A DNA stretch of 64,000 bases from Candidatus Latescibacterota bacterium (GCA_022822725.1 JAJEAN010000007.1:498382-562381), one strand, 5' to 3'; positions 1 to 9,551 are shown, counted from the first letter of the stretch. The notes: generated from the letters alone by a model not told the origin. Numbers and translations: made by a program.

Positions 1-1247
1 AAGGGCCGCTTGTGGGGCGCCAGGGCGTTGCGGTGCGTGGGATCCAGCGAGAAGAGTTGCCCCCGGTTCTGGATCGGGAATCCCGTGCGCTCCGGCACGA
101 TACCCGATCCGAATCCCCGGAAGATGCTCTGGATAAACGAAACGGCGTTGCGCGCTTCGTCGACGACGGTCATGTAGGCCGTGTCCCCGTGCTGAAGGAC
201 GGGATCGCCGGCCGGGACGTCGACCGCCGCCCTGCGGGGGTCGATGCGGGCCCGCTGCCGGTCGGCGTAGTCCTTTGACAGCAGCACTTCCACGGGCACG
301 TCGGTGAAGGCGGGATCGGCGTAGAACACGGCGCGGTCGGCATAGGCGAGTTTTTTGGCTTCGATCTGCAGGTGCAGCGTTTCGGTCGACAGGCAACCGG
401 TTTCGGCGAGGTCGTAGCCTTCCAGGATGTTCAGCATCTGCAGGGCGGCGATGCCCTGCCCGCTCGGGGGCAGTTCCCAGACCGTGTGGCCCCGGTAGTC
501 GACACTGACGGGATCATCCCAGGTCGTCGCGTGGTCCCGGAGATCCTCGGGACTGAACAGTCCGCCTGCGTCCCGGGAACAGGCCACGACGGCCTCGGCG
601 ATCTCGCCTTCGTAGAACGCGTCGCGTCCGCCCTCGGCCAGGAGGCGATATGAGTGGGCCAGGTCCGGGTTCCGGAACACCGCGCCGGGTTCGGGTGCTT
701 TCCCCCCAGGCAGGTAGACACGGACGGACTCGGGCCAGGGCGTCAACAGCGCCGTGGATCCGGCCCAGTCTCTCGCGATGATGTCCGAAACGGGGAATCC
801 GTTCTCCGCGTAGGCGATGGCAGGTTCCAGCACCTGTTCCAGGGACCGGGTGCCGAAGCGATCGAGGAGACAGGACCAGCCGTCGACGCAGCCCGGGACG
901 GACCAGTTGAGCGGACCGGTACCAGGCACGTAGTCGTGTCCCAGCCCGGCGTAGTGGTCGATCGTGGCTGCGTACGGCGCCCTTCCGCTCGCGTTGAGAC
1001 CGGTCAGCTCGCCGCTTTCGGCCTCCCAGACGATGGCGAACAGGTCGCCGCCGATACCGCAGGACATGGGTTCCACCACGCCGAGTACGGCGTTGACGGC
1101 GATGGCGGCGTCAATGGCGTTGCCGCCGGATTTGAGGATTTCGATGCCGGCCTGGGCGGCCAGCGGCTGGCTCGTGGCCACCATGCCTCCGGGCGCCATG
1201 ACGACCGAGCGCCGCGAGCCGCGGTAGGTGTGGGGATCGTATCGCAT
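1..1247 (-). CDS. ggt: Gamma-glutamyltransferase, C-terminus cut off by window edge
   Basis: The protein would cleave gamma-glutamyl bonds (for example in glutathione) and belongs to the Ntn-hydrolase fold family. About 415 codons are present; the open frame runs through the left edge, so the C-terminus is missing. Family landmarks seen: an N-terminal MVATSQPLAA/GGNAIDAAIAVNAVLGVVEP block, the GIGGDLF segment, and the motif HGDTAYMTVVDE whose Thr (about residue 356) is the expected autoprocessing nucleophile; LAPHKRP follows just before the edge. The start is the ATG at 1247, 46 bp after the SDR gene upstream. No signal peptide is visible, unlike periplasmic E. coli Ggt, so a cytoplasmic role is possible. 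It is the last visible gene of a kynU-adh-SDR-ggt operon. The family is certain; the substrate is inferred. Confidence 0.9.
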   Translation of the reverse strand, partial: MRYDPHTYRGSRRSVVMAPGGMVATSQPLAAQAGIEILKSGGNAIDAAIAVNAVLGVVEPMSCGIGGDLFAIVWEAESGELTGLNASGRAPYAATIDHYAGLGHDYVPGTGPLNWSVPGCVDGWSCLLDRFGTRSLEQVLEPAIAYAENGFPVSDIIARDWAGSTALLTPWPESVRVYLPGGKAPEPGAVFRNPDLAHSYRLLAEGGRDAFYEGEIAEAVVACSRDAGGLFSPEDLRDHATTWDDPVSVDYRGHTVWELPPSGQGIAALQMLNILEGYDLAETGCLSTETLHLQIEAKKLAYADRAVFYADPAFTDVPVEVLLSKDYADRQRARIDPRRAAVDVPAGDPVLQHGDTAYMTVVDEARNAVSFIQSIFRGFGSGIVPERTGFPIQNRGQLFSLDPTHRNALAPHKRP

Positions 1248-1293
1248 GGTCTGCGTTTCTACTCCGTTCGGATGTGATCAGCTCGGATGGTGA

Positions 1294-2094
1294 TCAGCGG
1301 AAGAAGGTCTCGGCATTGTGCCGGGGCAGATATCCGATCTCTTCCTTCGGCGTCTGTATGTCGAAAATGTTGTACGTGTTGTCCGAAATGACGAAATAGT
1401 GCCGCGCCGGTGGCAGCTTGCCGGCGAGATGGGCCGTGTAAGCGGCGTGGACCATGGCCGCCGCGTCCTGCTGGTGGCACCAGACGGCGAAATAGCCCCG
1501 CTCCTCCGTGAGGGGAGTATTGCGTGGGTTCACGCCGCCCCAGCGCGTTGCCACCGCGCCGCAACCACGGTCGGCCGCCCGTTCCACCCAGGCCTCGACG
1601 TAGGCCTTTTCGTGGCCGTAGTCGTTGATCGGGCAGGCGGGCAGGTGCGCGGAGATCGGCGCGGGCCATTCCCGGATCGAATCGAACCTGCGTTCCGCGA
1701 GCAACGCGTACGCGCCCGATTCGAAAAAGTGATAGGCATCGTCCACCGCGTGCACGGAACTCGAAGCCACGATCATCGGCCCGTGGCCCGAACGGCCCAG
1801 GTCCAGCACCGATTCGAACACCAGGTCCGTCATGCGGTTCATGGCCGCGAGATCGCCCTGCCGGGCCAGGTAGACGACGAGATCGAATCCGGGGAGCATG
1901 TCCCTGAATCTATCAGGCTCTTCGACGATGTTCATATCGACGAACCGGCCTTCGGCGAGGCCCTCGGCCTTGTCGGGCGCACCGGGCAGGTCGATGGAAC
2001 AGAAGCGGTATCTGTCGTCCAGCTCCGGCAGGTACGTCCTGAGTCCGGACCCGATCGTCCCCCGGCCCCCGATGAGCAGCGTGTTGAACGCCAT
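1294..2094 (-). CDS. NAD-dependent epimerase/dehydratase family (extended SDR) protein
   Basis: A 266-residue extended short-chain dehydrogenase/reductase. The N-terminal Rossmann motif reads GGRGTIGSG (residues about 9-17), the active-site region has ASSSVHAV, and the catalytic Tyr-Lys pair is YGHEK (about residues 165-169). The layout resembles uronate dehydrogenase and sugar-nucleotide epimerases, but nothing in the sequence fixes the substrate. It lies 11 bp downstream of the iron alcohol dehydrogenase and 46 bp upstream of ggt in the same direction, so the genes are probably co-transcribed. A role in oxidising a sugar acid or small carbonyl compound is inference. Confidence 0.8.
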   Translation of the reverse strand: MAFNTLLIGGRGTIGSGLRTYLPELDDRYRFCSIDLPGAPDKAEGLAEGRFVDMNIVEEPDRFRDMLPGFDLVVYLARQGDLAAMNRMTDLVFESVLDLGRSGHGPMIVASSSVHAVDDAYHFFESGAYALLAERRFDSIREWPAPISAHLPACPINDYGHEKAYVEAWVERAADRGCGAVATRWGGVNPRNTPLTEERGYFAVWCHQQDAAAMVHAAYTAHLAGKLPPARHYFVISDNTYNIFDIQTPKEEIGYLPRHNAETFFR

Positions 2095-2105
2095 GCGGCC
2101 TCCTC

Positions 2106-3269
2106 TCAGTAGGCCTCCAGATAAAGCGATTTGATTTGGTCGGCCGTGGGCACGCGCGGATTGTTCTGCGGGCTCCCTGAAGCCAGGGCGTCGTCGGCCA
2201 TCTTGTCCAGTGCCCCGGTAAGGGCCTCCCTGGATATGCCGCAGTCTCTCAATCCCGATATCTCGACGTTGTCGTTGAGTCTTTGCAGGCCGTCGACGAG
2301 CAGTTCACAGGCGGTGGGCGTATCGTCCCCTTCCAGCGCCCAGCCGAGCTTCCGGGCCAGTACGGCGTATCTTTCAGGTGCCGCCGGCACGCTGAACCGG
2401 GTGACCGCCGGCAGCAGCACGGAATTGCTGAGACCGTGGGGCAGGTGGAAGACCGCACCAAGGGGCCTGCTCATGCCGTGCACGAGGCAGACCGAGCTGT
2501 TGGCGAAGGCCATGCCGCCCAGGGAAGCGGCTTCCATCATGCCCCGGCGCGCTTCGTGGTCGCCGGGATGCTGCCAGGCCCGTAACAGGTGCCTGCCGAC
2601 GAGATCGACGCAGGCAAGGGAGAGGGCGTCCGTCATCGTGCCGTTCTTGCGCGATACATACGCCTCGATGCCGTGGGTCAGCGTGTCCACGCCGACGTTG
2701 GCCGTCAGGGGACGGGGCATGGACAGGGTCAGCGTGTAGTCTACGAAGGCCGCCGCTGGCAGCACATGGGCATCCAGGATCATCATCTTCACGTTGCGGC
2801 GCGTATCCGTTATGACCGTCACCCGGGTCATTTCGCTGCCCGTACCGGCCGTCGTGGGAACGGCGAACAGCGGCAGGCCGGGCCGGGGTATCCGGTGATA
2901 GCCCGCGTATTCGGACAGGGGACCGTCGTTGGCGGCCATGACCGAGATGCCCTTCCCCGCGTCGATGCTGCTGCCGCCGCCGACCGCAATGACGCCGTCG
3001 CAGCCGTTCTCGGTAAGCAGGGCGAGTCCTTCCTCGACGTTCACGTCCGTGGGCTCGGGGGTCACGTCACCGTAGACACAGGCTCTAATGCCCGCCTTGC
3101 GGCACAGGTCCACCATGCGGGCAGGCAGGCCCTGTTCGACGAGGTAGGGATCGGAGACGATAAGCACGTTTTTCAGTCCGGCGCGGACGGCCTGGGGGGC
3201 CGCTTCGTCGAATGCTCCCGCCCCACTTATAATGATGGGAGGGATATTGATCTGCACGGGACCGTTCAC
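2106..3269 (-). CDS. Iron-containing alcohol dehydrogenase
   Basis: A 387-residue member of the group III (Fe-dependent) alcohol dehydrogenases, which interconvert alcohols and aldehydes with NAD(P). Visible motifs: GGGSSIDAGKG for cofactor binding (about residues 97-107), PTTAGTGSE (about 138-146), the metal-ligand region DTLTHGIEAY (Asp/His) and the later HGMSRPLGAVFHLPHG that supplies two more His ligands. Length is normal. Only 2 bp separate its start from the kynureninase stop, indicating tight coupling. The substrate is unknown; maleylacetate reductases are a related branch, but the full set of metal ligands argues for an alcohol dehydrogenase. Confidence 0.88.
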   Translation of the reverse strand: MNGPVQINIPPIIISGAGAFDEAAPQAVRAGLKNVLIVSDPYLVEQGLPARMVDLCRKAGIRACVYGDVTPEPTDVNVEEGLALLTENGCDGVIAVGGGSSIDAGKGISVMAANDGPLSEYAGYHRIPRPGLPLFAVPTTAGTGSEMTRVTVITDTRRNVKMMILDAHVLPAAAFVDYTLTLSMPRPLTANVGVDTLTHGIEAYVSRKNGTMTDALSLACVDLVGRHLLRAWQHPGDHEARRGMMEAASLGGMAFANSSVCLVHGMSRPLGAVFHLPHGLSNSVLLPAVTRFSVPAAPERYAVLARKLGWALEGDDTPTACELLVDGLQRLNDNVEISGLRDCGISREALTGALDKMADDALASGSPQNNPRVPTADQIKSLYLEAY

Positions 3270-3271
3270 CG

Positions 3272-4540
3272 TCAGGTAACTCCTTTGATGACGGTGCTGT
3301 ACTGCCGGAACGAACCGGTCTGCACGACTTCGCGGAGCGCGTGCACGGCCGCGTGCAGTTCCTCGTAGGTCGTGTAAAGCGGTGCGATGCCCAGCCGGAT
3401 GTTGTCGGGCATGCGGAAATCGGAAATCACATGTTTTTCCTCCCGGATCGCCTGGTCGATTCGGTACCCCTCGGCATGGCCGAAGGAGACGTGCGAACCC
3501 CGGCCTGCGCCGTTCCGGGGCGAATTCAGCGTGAATCCGAGGGGCGCCAGCACGGATGCCCAGAGATCGACCAGGTACTCGGACTGGCTCAGCGACTTGG
3601 CGCGCATGGAATCCACGCCGGCTTCGAGCGCGAGGTCCACGCCGGGTTCGATCATGGCCAGGGAGAGGACGGACGGCGTGCCCGTGAGATAGCGGTCAAT
3701 GCCGGACGCCGGCTCGAATTCGGGATCGAAATAGAACTGCTTCCGGTGGCCGAACCAGCCTGATACCGGATTCATCAGCCTGGATTGCAGGTCTTCGCGG
3801 ACGTAGAGAAAAGCCGGCGCGCCGGGGCCGCCGTTCAGGTACTTGTACGTGGAACCCACCGCCAGGTCGATGCCCAGGTCGTGGCACGCCATCGGTACGA
3901 CGCCGGCGGAATGACTCAGGTCCCACAGGATCATCGCGTCCCGGCCGTGGGCGATCTCGGTGATCCGCGCCATGTCGTACATGTAACTGGACTTGTACAT
4001 GACGTGGGAGAGCAGCACCAGGGCCGTATCGTCGTCGATGGTCCGGTCCAGGGCTTCCTCGGACACGGCAAAACCATTGTCCACGGGGAGAACGACCAGG
4101 TCGTACGCGGGATCGAGCAGGTCCGCCACGGCCTTCAGGATATAGATGTCCGACGGGAAGTTCACGCTGTCGGTTACGATGCGGCGCTTCCCCGGCCGCT
4201 CCTTCAGCGCACCGGCAATCAGTTTGAACAGGTTTACCGAGGTCGAGTCGGCGATGATCACCTCGTCGGGTCGGGCGCCGATCAGGCCGGCCAGCTTTCC
4301 GCCGATGCGCCTTGAGAGCCCCATCCATTCGTCATTCCAGGCCCGTATGAGCCGGCTGCCCCACTGATGCCGGATCAGCCGGTCCATCAAGGAGATGGCA
4401 TCCTTGGGAACACGCCCGAGGGAGTTGCCGTCCAGATAGATCAGGCCGGGGTCGTCGATCAGAAAGCGATCCCGGAACCCGCCCAGGTCATCGCGGCGGT
4501 CCAGATTACGCGCGTACTCGAGCGACGTGTTGAAATCCAA
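3272..4540 (-). CDS. kynU: Kynureninase
   Basis: A PLP enzyme expected to split L-kynurenine to anthranilate and alanine (or 3-hydroxykynurenine to 3-hydroxyanthranilate) in tryptophan catabolism. Its 422 residues are typical. Recognisable features are the N-terminal YLDGNSLGR block (residues about 34-42), the phosphate-pocket stretch LWDLSHSAGVVPM, and STYKYLNGGPGAPAFLYV containing the Schiff-base Lys. No other kynurenine pathway gene (tdo, kynB) is visible here. It heads the minus-strand operon kynU-adh-SDR-ggt. A different class V PLP hydrolase with a related substrate cannot be excluded, but the YLDGNSLG signature is characteristic of KynU. Confidence 0.87.
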   Translation of the reverse strand: MDFNTSLEYARNLDRRDDLGGFRDRFLIDDPGLIYLDGNSLGRVPKDAISLMDRLIRHQWGSRLIRAWNDEWMGLSRRIGGKLAGLIGARPDEVIIADSTSVNLFKLIAGALKERPGKRRIVTDSVNFPSDIYILKAVADLLDPAYDLVVLPVDNGFAVSEEALDRTIDDDTALVLLSHVMYKSSYMYDMARITEIAHGRDAMILWDLSHSAGVVPMACHDLGIDLAVGSTYKYLNGGPGAPAFLYVREDLQSRLMNPVSGWFGHRKQFYFDPEFEPASGIDRYLTGTPSVLSLAMIEPGVDLALEAGVDSMRAKSLSQSEYLVDLWASVLAPLGFTLNSPRNGAGRGSHVSFGHAEGYRIDQAIREEKHVISDFRMPDNIRLGIAPLYTTYEELHAAVHALREVVQTGSFRQYSTVIKGVT

Positions 4541-4654
4541 ACACCTACCTCCACAGGTTCTGCTGTCGCTGGGATGCGGCTTTAATGTGCGGCGGAAGAG
4601 AAAACCGGAATGTAAACGGAGGGGAAGGCCGGGACAAGTGGAATGTCAGTGTCC

Positions 4655-4735
4655 GGGCGCTTAGCTGTGCTCGCCGGCTGGCCCGCCTGGCCCGTGCTCA
4701 CCGGCTGGCCCGTTTGGCTCGCTCGTCCTGCTCCA
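4655..4735. repeat. Degenerate tandem repeat at the 3' end of the SanA-like gene
   Basis: The unit CCGGCTGGCCCG and close variants (GCCGGCTGGCCCGCCTGGCC, then CACCGGCTGGCCCGTTTGGC) recur about 25-30 bp apart around 4673-4720, straddling the stop codon of the minus-strand SanA-like gene. It is one of many short tandem duplications in this window. Confidence 0.5.
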
Positions 4736-5369
4736 GGGAACGCGGCTGGGTGTCGAAGAGGTTCAGGTCGACAAAGGCCATCACCCGGGCCAGCGTTTCG
4801 CGGTATCGCAACAGCAGGGACTGGGTATGCGGGGTATCTTCGGCACAGAAACCCGTCGCATCGAGATCGACGGCATCAGCGAGGTAAAGCGCCCGTTCAC
4901 AGTGAAACTGCTGCGATACGACGATGACGCGGTCGAGACCAAACACTTTCTTCGCCCGGAAGACGGAGTCCAGGGTCCGCACGCCGGCGTAGTCGAGCAT
5001 GATGTATTCTTCCGGAACGCCCAGTTCGACCAGGTCCCGCTGCATGGTCGTCGTCTCGTCATAATATTTCGTGGAAGCATCCCCGCTGACGAGTATGGCA
5101 CGGATCCGGCCGGCGTGAAACAACTCGGCGGCGGCCTCGATGCGCGCGCGGTAGTATCGGTTGACGTTCCCCTCGGCGTACTTGGAAGTGCCCAGTACGA
5201 GTCCCACCCGGCATTCGGGCGTTTCCTCGATCAGGTAGTACAGACGGGCGGATGCGTTGCGGGTAATGGCGAAATCGTTTAACAGGGCGGCGAAGAGACC
5301 GGTCATGGCGAGCGCCGTGACGACCCTGGTCAATACCGGCAAATGGCGAAATGCAGGTTTGCTTCGCAT
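4698..5369 (-). CDS. SanA/YdcF-like DUF218 membrane-anchored protein
   Basis: A 223-residue protein with a short basic N-terminus and one hydrophobic segment (about residues 12-30), followed by a DUF218 domain facing the periplasm. Typical DUF218 motifs are VGLVLGTSKYAEG (about 55-67), RIRAILVSGDAS and VRTLDSVFRAKKVFGLDRVIVVSQQFHCERALYLA. The family includes E. coli SanA, linked to vancomycin exclusion and envelope integrity. The biochemical activity is unknown. The gene stands alone, transcribed away from the TesA-like esterase gene with about 145 bp between them. Confidence 0.82.
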   Translation of the reverse strand: MRSKPAFRHLPVLTRVVTALAMTGLFAALLNDFAITRNASARLYYLIEETPECRVGLVLGTSKYAEGNVNRYYRARIEAAAELFHAGRIRAILVSGDASTKYYDETTTMQRDLVELGVPEEYIMLDYAGVRTLDSVFRAKKVFGLDRVIVVSQQFHCERALYLADAVDLDATGFCAEDTPHTQSLLLRYRETLARVMAFVDLNLFDTQPRSLEQDERAKRASR

Positions 5370-5400
5370 CGAAACACACGATTTCTGGGGAAATGGATCT

Positions 5401-5428
5401 TTGAGGTATGAAGAACCGGGGTTATACT
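5401..5428 (+). promoter_or_regulatory. Probable sigma-70 promoter for the TesA-like gene
   Basis: TTGAGG (5401-5406) and TATACT (5423-5428) are separated by 16 bp. The expected transcript starts near 5435, giving about an 80-nt leader before the ATG at 5515. It sits in the divergent gap between the SanA-like and esterase genes. Confidence 0.5.
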
Positions 5429-5514
5429 TTCATACTACCTGGCGCGGTCTGTGTCGTCAAGCGGTAAACCATGAATTTTGATGTGCTCTCCTTAGACACC
5501 GGAGTGTTACCAAC

Positions 5515-6228
5515 ATGTTAAAGCGATTGCCCACCTTGTTTCGCCCCATGATCCGGTTTCGCCTCAATACCTTGCTTCGCCCCATGATCCGGCTGGTTCT
5601 CATGATCTGGCTGCTACCCCTTGCGGCGGCGGAAAGCCGGCAGAACGTGCCGGCCGATGAGGCGCCGATGACCGTGCTGTTCTATGGCAACAGCCTGACG
5701 GCGGGGTACGGGGTCGATCCCGACAAGGCATTTCCGCAACTGGTGCAGTTGAAGATCGACGGACTCGGCTGGCCGTTCAGGGTGATCAACGGCGGCGTGG
5801 GCGGGGAGACCTCGGCGGGCGGCCTGAGCCGTATCGACTGGGTGCTCCAGAACCGTCCGGACGTATTCATCCTCGAACTGGGCGGGAACGACGGGCTTCG
5901 GGGTGTCGACCCCCGCGTCACCCGCCGGAACCTGCGGGCCATCATCCGGCGTGTCCGCGAACGGTATCCAGCGACGAAGATCATTCTCGCCGGCATGCAG
6001 GCGCCGCCCAATATGGGCCAGCGCTTTGTGACCGAGTTCAGGGAGATCTACCCGGAACTGGCTGAATCGGAGCGTGTTTCGCTCATCCCCTTCATTCTCG
6101 AAGGCGTCGGCGGCATAGCGGAATTGAATCAGCCCGATGGCATCCATCCCACCGCGGAAGGGCACGCGATCATGGCCGAGCTGGTCTGGAAGGCGCTCGA
6201 ACCTGTACTCAGGGAATTGCTGCCGTGA
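5515..6228 (+). CDS. tesA: SGNH/GDSL esterase, TesA-like (arylesterase/acyl-CoA thioesterase I)
   Basis: A 237-residue exported serine esterase. Block I is TVLFYGNSLTAGYG (nucleophile Ser), the Gly and Asn oxyanion residues lie in GGVGGE and ELGGNDGLRG, and block V is QPDGIHPTAEGH with the catalytic Asp/His. These match E. coli TesA, a periplasmic thioesterase/lysophospholipase. The N-terminus carries a duplicated RPMIR segment (an 18-bp near-exact duplication of TTTCGCCCCATGATCCGG) before the hydrophobic signal core MIRLVLMIWLLPLAAA. The true signal peptide may therefore begin at an internal ATG, but the GGAG 10 bp before 5515 favours the first. It ends 13 bp from the stop of the convergent ybbP-like gene. 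Confidence 0.88.
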   Translation: MLKRLPTLFRPMIRFRLNTLLRPMIRLVLMIWLLPLAAAESRQNVPADEAPMTVLFYGNSLTAGYGVDPDKAFPQLVQLKIDGLGWPFRVINGGVGGETSAGGLSRIDWVLQNRPDVFILELGGNDGLRGVDPRVTRRNLRAIIRRVRERYPATKIILAGMQAPPNMGQRFVTEFREIYPELAESERVSLIPFILEGVGGIAELNQPDGIHPTAEGHAIMAELVWKALEPVLRELLP

Positions 6229-6241
6229 TTCGGCGTATCGA

Positions 6242-8809
6242 CTAGATTTCCGCGCGCAGCACTTCCAGCGGGGATTGCCGGTAGATGCCTGCGCTGGCGG
6301 CCATGCCCACCAGGATCGTGATCAACGCGATTCCGCCGACCACCGCCAACACGGGGATGTAGGCCGGCACGTAGGAGATGTTGAAGACAAAGACGGCCAG
6401 GATCCACGTGGCGGCAAAGGCCAGCACAACCCCCGTCAATGCGCCGATCGCGCCCAGGAACAAGTACTCGATCGTCATGATCTTCAGAATCTGGTTCCGG
6501 GATCCTCCGAGGGTCTTCAGCAGTACGCTTTCCTGCATCCGCTGGTAACGGCTGTTGGTCACGACGCCCACCAGGACGATGACGCCGGTGAATACGCTGA
6601 ACAGCGCCATGAAACGGACGATGAGGGAGACCTTGCCGAGTATTTCGTTGAGGGTGTTCAGGATGAGGCTCAGGTCGATCATGGAAACGTTGGGAAACCT
6701 GCTGACTGTTTCCCGCTGAAAACTTGCCGAGACCTGTGGATCATCGATCCGCGTCACGACCACGTGAAACTGGGGCGCCTCTTCCAGCACGCCTTCCGGG
6801 AAGACCACGAAGAAGTTGGGCTGCACCCGCTGCCAGTCTACCGCCCTCACGCTCCCCACGGTGGTTCGCACCGGAATGCCCTGCACGTCGAACACGATTT
6901 CGTCGCCGATGCCAAGTCCGAGGCGGTCGGCGATGCCCTTTTCCACGGACACGAGCACGGAATCCTTCCCGGTCTCGACGCGGGACTGCAACGAGCCTTG
7001 CAGCAGCGTTTCCGCGTCTTCCAGGTGCCCCCGGTAGGTCGAACGGTATTCGCGCCGAAGCGCCCATCGCGGCACTCTTTCCGTCGAATCCGCCATCACC
7101 TCGGTGATCGTCCGTCCCTTCAGCCCCGCCAGCCGCATGCTTACCACCGGCGTCTGCTGCATGACCGGAAGTCCGTCGCGGCGCATCGAGGCAAGGATAT
7201 CCTCCCGCTGTCCGGGCTGTATGTCGAAGAGCACCAGGTTCGACTGCCGGTCTCCGCCGACCTGGGTAATGTGACCCACGAGTGAGTACTGCAGGAGGTA
7301 CAGCGTCGTAATCAGGAAGGCGCCCAGCCCGAGGGCGACGACCATGGTAACGGTCTGGTTATCCGGACGAAAGAGATTGGCCAGGCCCTGCCGCCAGACA
7401 TAGGGCCACGTCGCCGGCACGATGCGCCTGGCCAGCGAGATCAGGCTCCGTGCGACCAGGGTCAACAGCAGGAAGGCGCAGATCAGTCCCCCCGCGAATC
7501 CCACGCCCTGGAGCCACACCCGGGTCTGGCTGATGCCGAATAGCACGACGCCGGCCACGAGCACGGCGATCAGTGCGATGCGCCGCGGGTCCGTCCTGGC
7601 GCGCCGCGGTGTTTCGACGGAGGAGCGCAGCGTGAGCAGCGGAGAAATGTCCCGGATCGCAAGGAGCGGCAGGAGGGCGAACAACAACGCCATGAGCAGC
7701 CCGAGGCCCATGCCCTGGAGCAACGGGAGCCAGGTAAACCCCACCACCAGTTCGAAGGGAACGAAGTCCTGGATCAGCACGGGCAATACACCGAGGACGA
7801 GATAGCCGAAAGCCGCGCCGATGGCGGAACCGATCACACCGATGGCCACGGCCTGGACGACGTACACCGCGAAGGTGTGCCGGCCCTCCGCGCCCAGGCA
7901 GCGCAGCACGGCAATGGTGCCCCGTTTGCGGCGTACGTAGGTATGAATGGCGCTTGCAACGCCGACGCTGCCGAGGATCAGGGCGATGAACCCGCTCAGG
8001 TTGAGAAACCGGTAGAGATTTCCCAGGGAACGTTCCAGGCCCGCCTGCCGGTCCCTCACGGTGTCCCAGTCCATCCCCCACCGGGCCGCGGTATCCGCGC
8101 CATAGGTTTCCGCGAGTGCGTCCGCATCCACATCGTCGTCGAACCGGAACAGGGCCCGGTAGACCACGCGGCTGCCGGGCTGGATCAAGCCCGTGGATTC
8201 GAGTTCCGACATGGGGATGTAGACCCGGGGGCCGATCGTGCTCATCGCCGCGGTTTCGCCCGGAATGCTGACCAGGCGGCCCGAGATCTCGAGCGTGCGC
8301 AATCCGACGCGGATCGAGTCGCCCACCTCCACGCCGTGCTGGATCATCAGGTTGTCGTCCACGAGGGCCGTACCGTCCGTCCTGAACGTCCGCTCGGCGG
8401 TGGGGGGAACCGTTTCCAGTACGCCGTAGTAGGGGAAGCCGCCTTCGAGCGCCCGTACGTTCGACAGCCGTGACGAGCCCATCCGGGGGAAGGCGACCAT
8501 GGAGACGAAACTGTACTGTCGCGACTGTTCGCCGCCCAGGTTCCCGAGAAAGACTTCGGCCGAATCCGAGAAGGCCGTCCGGGTGTTTATGTCGAGGTCG
8601 GCACCGAGCAGGGCCTTGGCCTCCACGTCGATCGCGGCCGCCATGCTGTCGCCCAGGGTACGTATCGACACCAGGGCGGCGGTGCCAAGGATAATGGACG
8701 ACATGTAAAGGAGCAGGCGCCGCCGGTAGGTCCGGCTGTCCCGCCAGGCCATGCTGAGCAGCCAGCTTACCCGTACCGGCGTCTTATCGGATGCGGGAGG
8801 AATGCTCAT
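6242..8809 (-). CDS. ybbP: FtsX-like ABC transporter permease, YbbP family
   Basis: An 855-residue inner-membrane permease. It has a first membrane helix at about residues 30-50, a large periplasmic MacB-PCD-like domain, an FtsX core of membrane segments around residues 260-410, a second membrane block near 430-500, another periplasmic domain, and a final three-helix FtsX domain after residue 700. This two-FtsX-domain plan is that of E. coli YbbP, which works with ATPase YbbA in moving hydrophobic envelope compounds. The gene overlaps the upstream ATPase gene by 4 bp (ATGA). The tesA-like gene is its convergent neighbour, the same three-gene association as in E. coli. Confidence 0.88.
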   Translation of the reverse strand: MSIPPASDKTPVRVSWLLSMAWRDSRTYRRRLLLYMSSIILGTAALVSIRTLGDSMAAAIDVEAKALLGADLDINTRTAFSDSAEVFLGNLGGEQSRQYSFVSMVAFPRMGSSRLSNVRALEGGFPYYGVLETVPPTAERTFRTDGTALVDDNLMIQHGVEVGDSIRVGLRTLEISGRLVSIPGETAAMSTIGPRVYIPMSELESTGLIQPGSRVVYRALFRFDDDVDADALAETYGADTAARWGMDWDTVRDRQAGLERSLGNLYRFLNLSGFIALILGSVGVASAIHTYVRRKRGTIAVLRCLGAEGRHTFAVYVVQAVAIGVIGSAIGAAFGYLVLGVLPVLIQDFVPFELVVGFTWLPLLQGMGLGLLMALLFALLPLLAIRDISPLLTLRSSVETPRRARTDPRRIALIAVLVAGVVLFGISQTRVWLQGVGFAGGLICAFLLLTLVARSLISLARRIVPATWPYVWRQGLANLFRPDNQTVTMVVALGLGAFLITTLYLLQYSLVGHITQVGGDRQSNLVLFDIQPGQREDILASMRRDGLPVMQQTPVVSMRLAGLKGRTITEVMADSTERVPRWALRREYRSTYRGHLEDAETLLQGSLQSRVETGKDSVLVSVEKGIADRLGLGIGDEIVFDVQGIPVRTTVGSVRAVDWQRVQPNFFVVFPEGVLEEAPQFHVVVTRIDDPQVSASFQRETVSRFPNVSMIDLSLILNTLNEILGKVSLIVRFMALFSVFTGVIVLVGVVTNSRYQRMQESVLLKTLGGSRNQILKIMTIEYLFLGAIGALTGVVLAFAATWILAVFVFNISYVPAYIPVLAVVGGIALITILVGMAASAGIYRQSPLEVLRAEI

Positions 8810-9549
8810 GGATGAGGATCGGGGGTAAGGGACAGGGAACGGGCTTCCGGGATACTGGCATGATCCGGAAGGTAGTCTTCGACCATCCGGCCCCCGCTCA
8901 ACCGGACGATGCGGCGGGTCCTCCGCGCCAGGTCGAGGTTATGGGTCACGGTGACCAGGGTCGTCCCGGATTCCTCGTTCAGTTCAAACAGCAGGCTTTC
9001 TACGGTAGCGGCCGTGTCGGCGTCGAGATTGCCCGTGGGTTCGTCCACGAAGAGCAGGGCCGGACGGTTGATGAAGGCCCTGGCCATGGCCACACGCTGC
9101 TGTTCGCCCCCGGACAGCTGCACCGGGTAGTGGGTGGTCCGGTCCGACAGGCCGACGCGGTCCAGAAGTTCCTCCGCCCGGCGGTAGACCGCCTTTTCGC
9201 CCCGCAATTCGGCCGGGACCATTACATTCTCGAGACTGGTAAGAGTCGGAATCAGCTGGAAGTTCTGGAATACGAAGCCCACGTGCCGGTTGCGGACGCG
9301 GGCCCGTTCGTCTTCGTCGAGATCGTCCAGCACGATGCCATTCAGTGAAACGGATCCGGAAGTCGCCCGGTCCAGACCCGCGCAGAGACCGAGCAGCGTT
9401 GTTTTCCCGCTGCCGGAAGGCCCGATGATCGCCAGGGAGTCGCCCGGCATCAGGTCGAACTCGATATCCCGCAAGACGGTAAGCGTCCCGCCGCCGCTCG
9501 CATATGTTTTGCTCAGGCCCCGGACCGACAGGATAGGCTGGTCGCTCAT
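8806..9549 (-). CDS. ybbA: ABC transporter ATP-binding protein, YbbA/LolD type
   Basis: A 247-residue ATPase with all canonical motifs: Walker A GPSGSGKTTLL (about residues 39-49), the Q-loop in NFQLIPTL, signature LSGGEQQRVAMARA, Walker B LLFVDEPTGNLD and the switch His in VTVTHNLDL. It belongs to the MacB/LolD/YbbA clade that pairs with FtsX-type permeases. The permease gene follows with an ATGA overlap, and the GDPD gene ends 2 bp upstream, so all three are probably one operon. Export or extraction of a lipid-like substrate is inferred from the YbbAP homology. Confidence 0.92.
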   Translation of the reverse strand: MSDQPILSVRGLSKTYASGGGTLTVLRDIEFDLMPGDSLAIIGPSGSGKTTLLGLCAGLDRATSGSVSLNGIVLDDLDEDERARVRNRHVGFVFQNFQLIPTLTSLENVMVPAELRGEKAVYRRAEELLDRVGLSDRTTHYPVQLSGGEQQRVAMARAFINRPALLFVDEPTGNLDADTAATVESLLFELNEESGTTLVTVTHNLDLARRTRRIVRLSGGRMVEDYLPDHASIPEARSLSLTPDPHP

Positions 9550-9551
9550 GG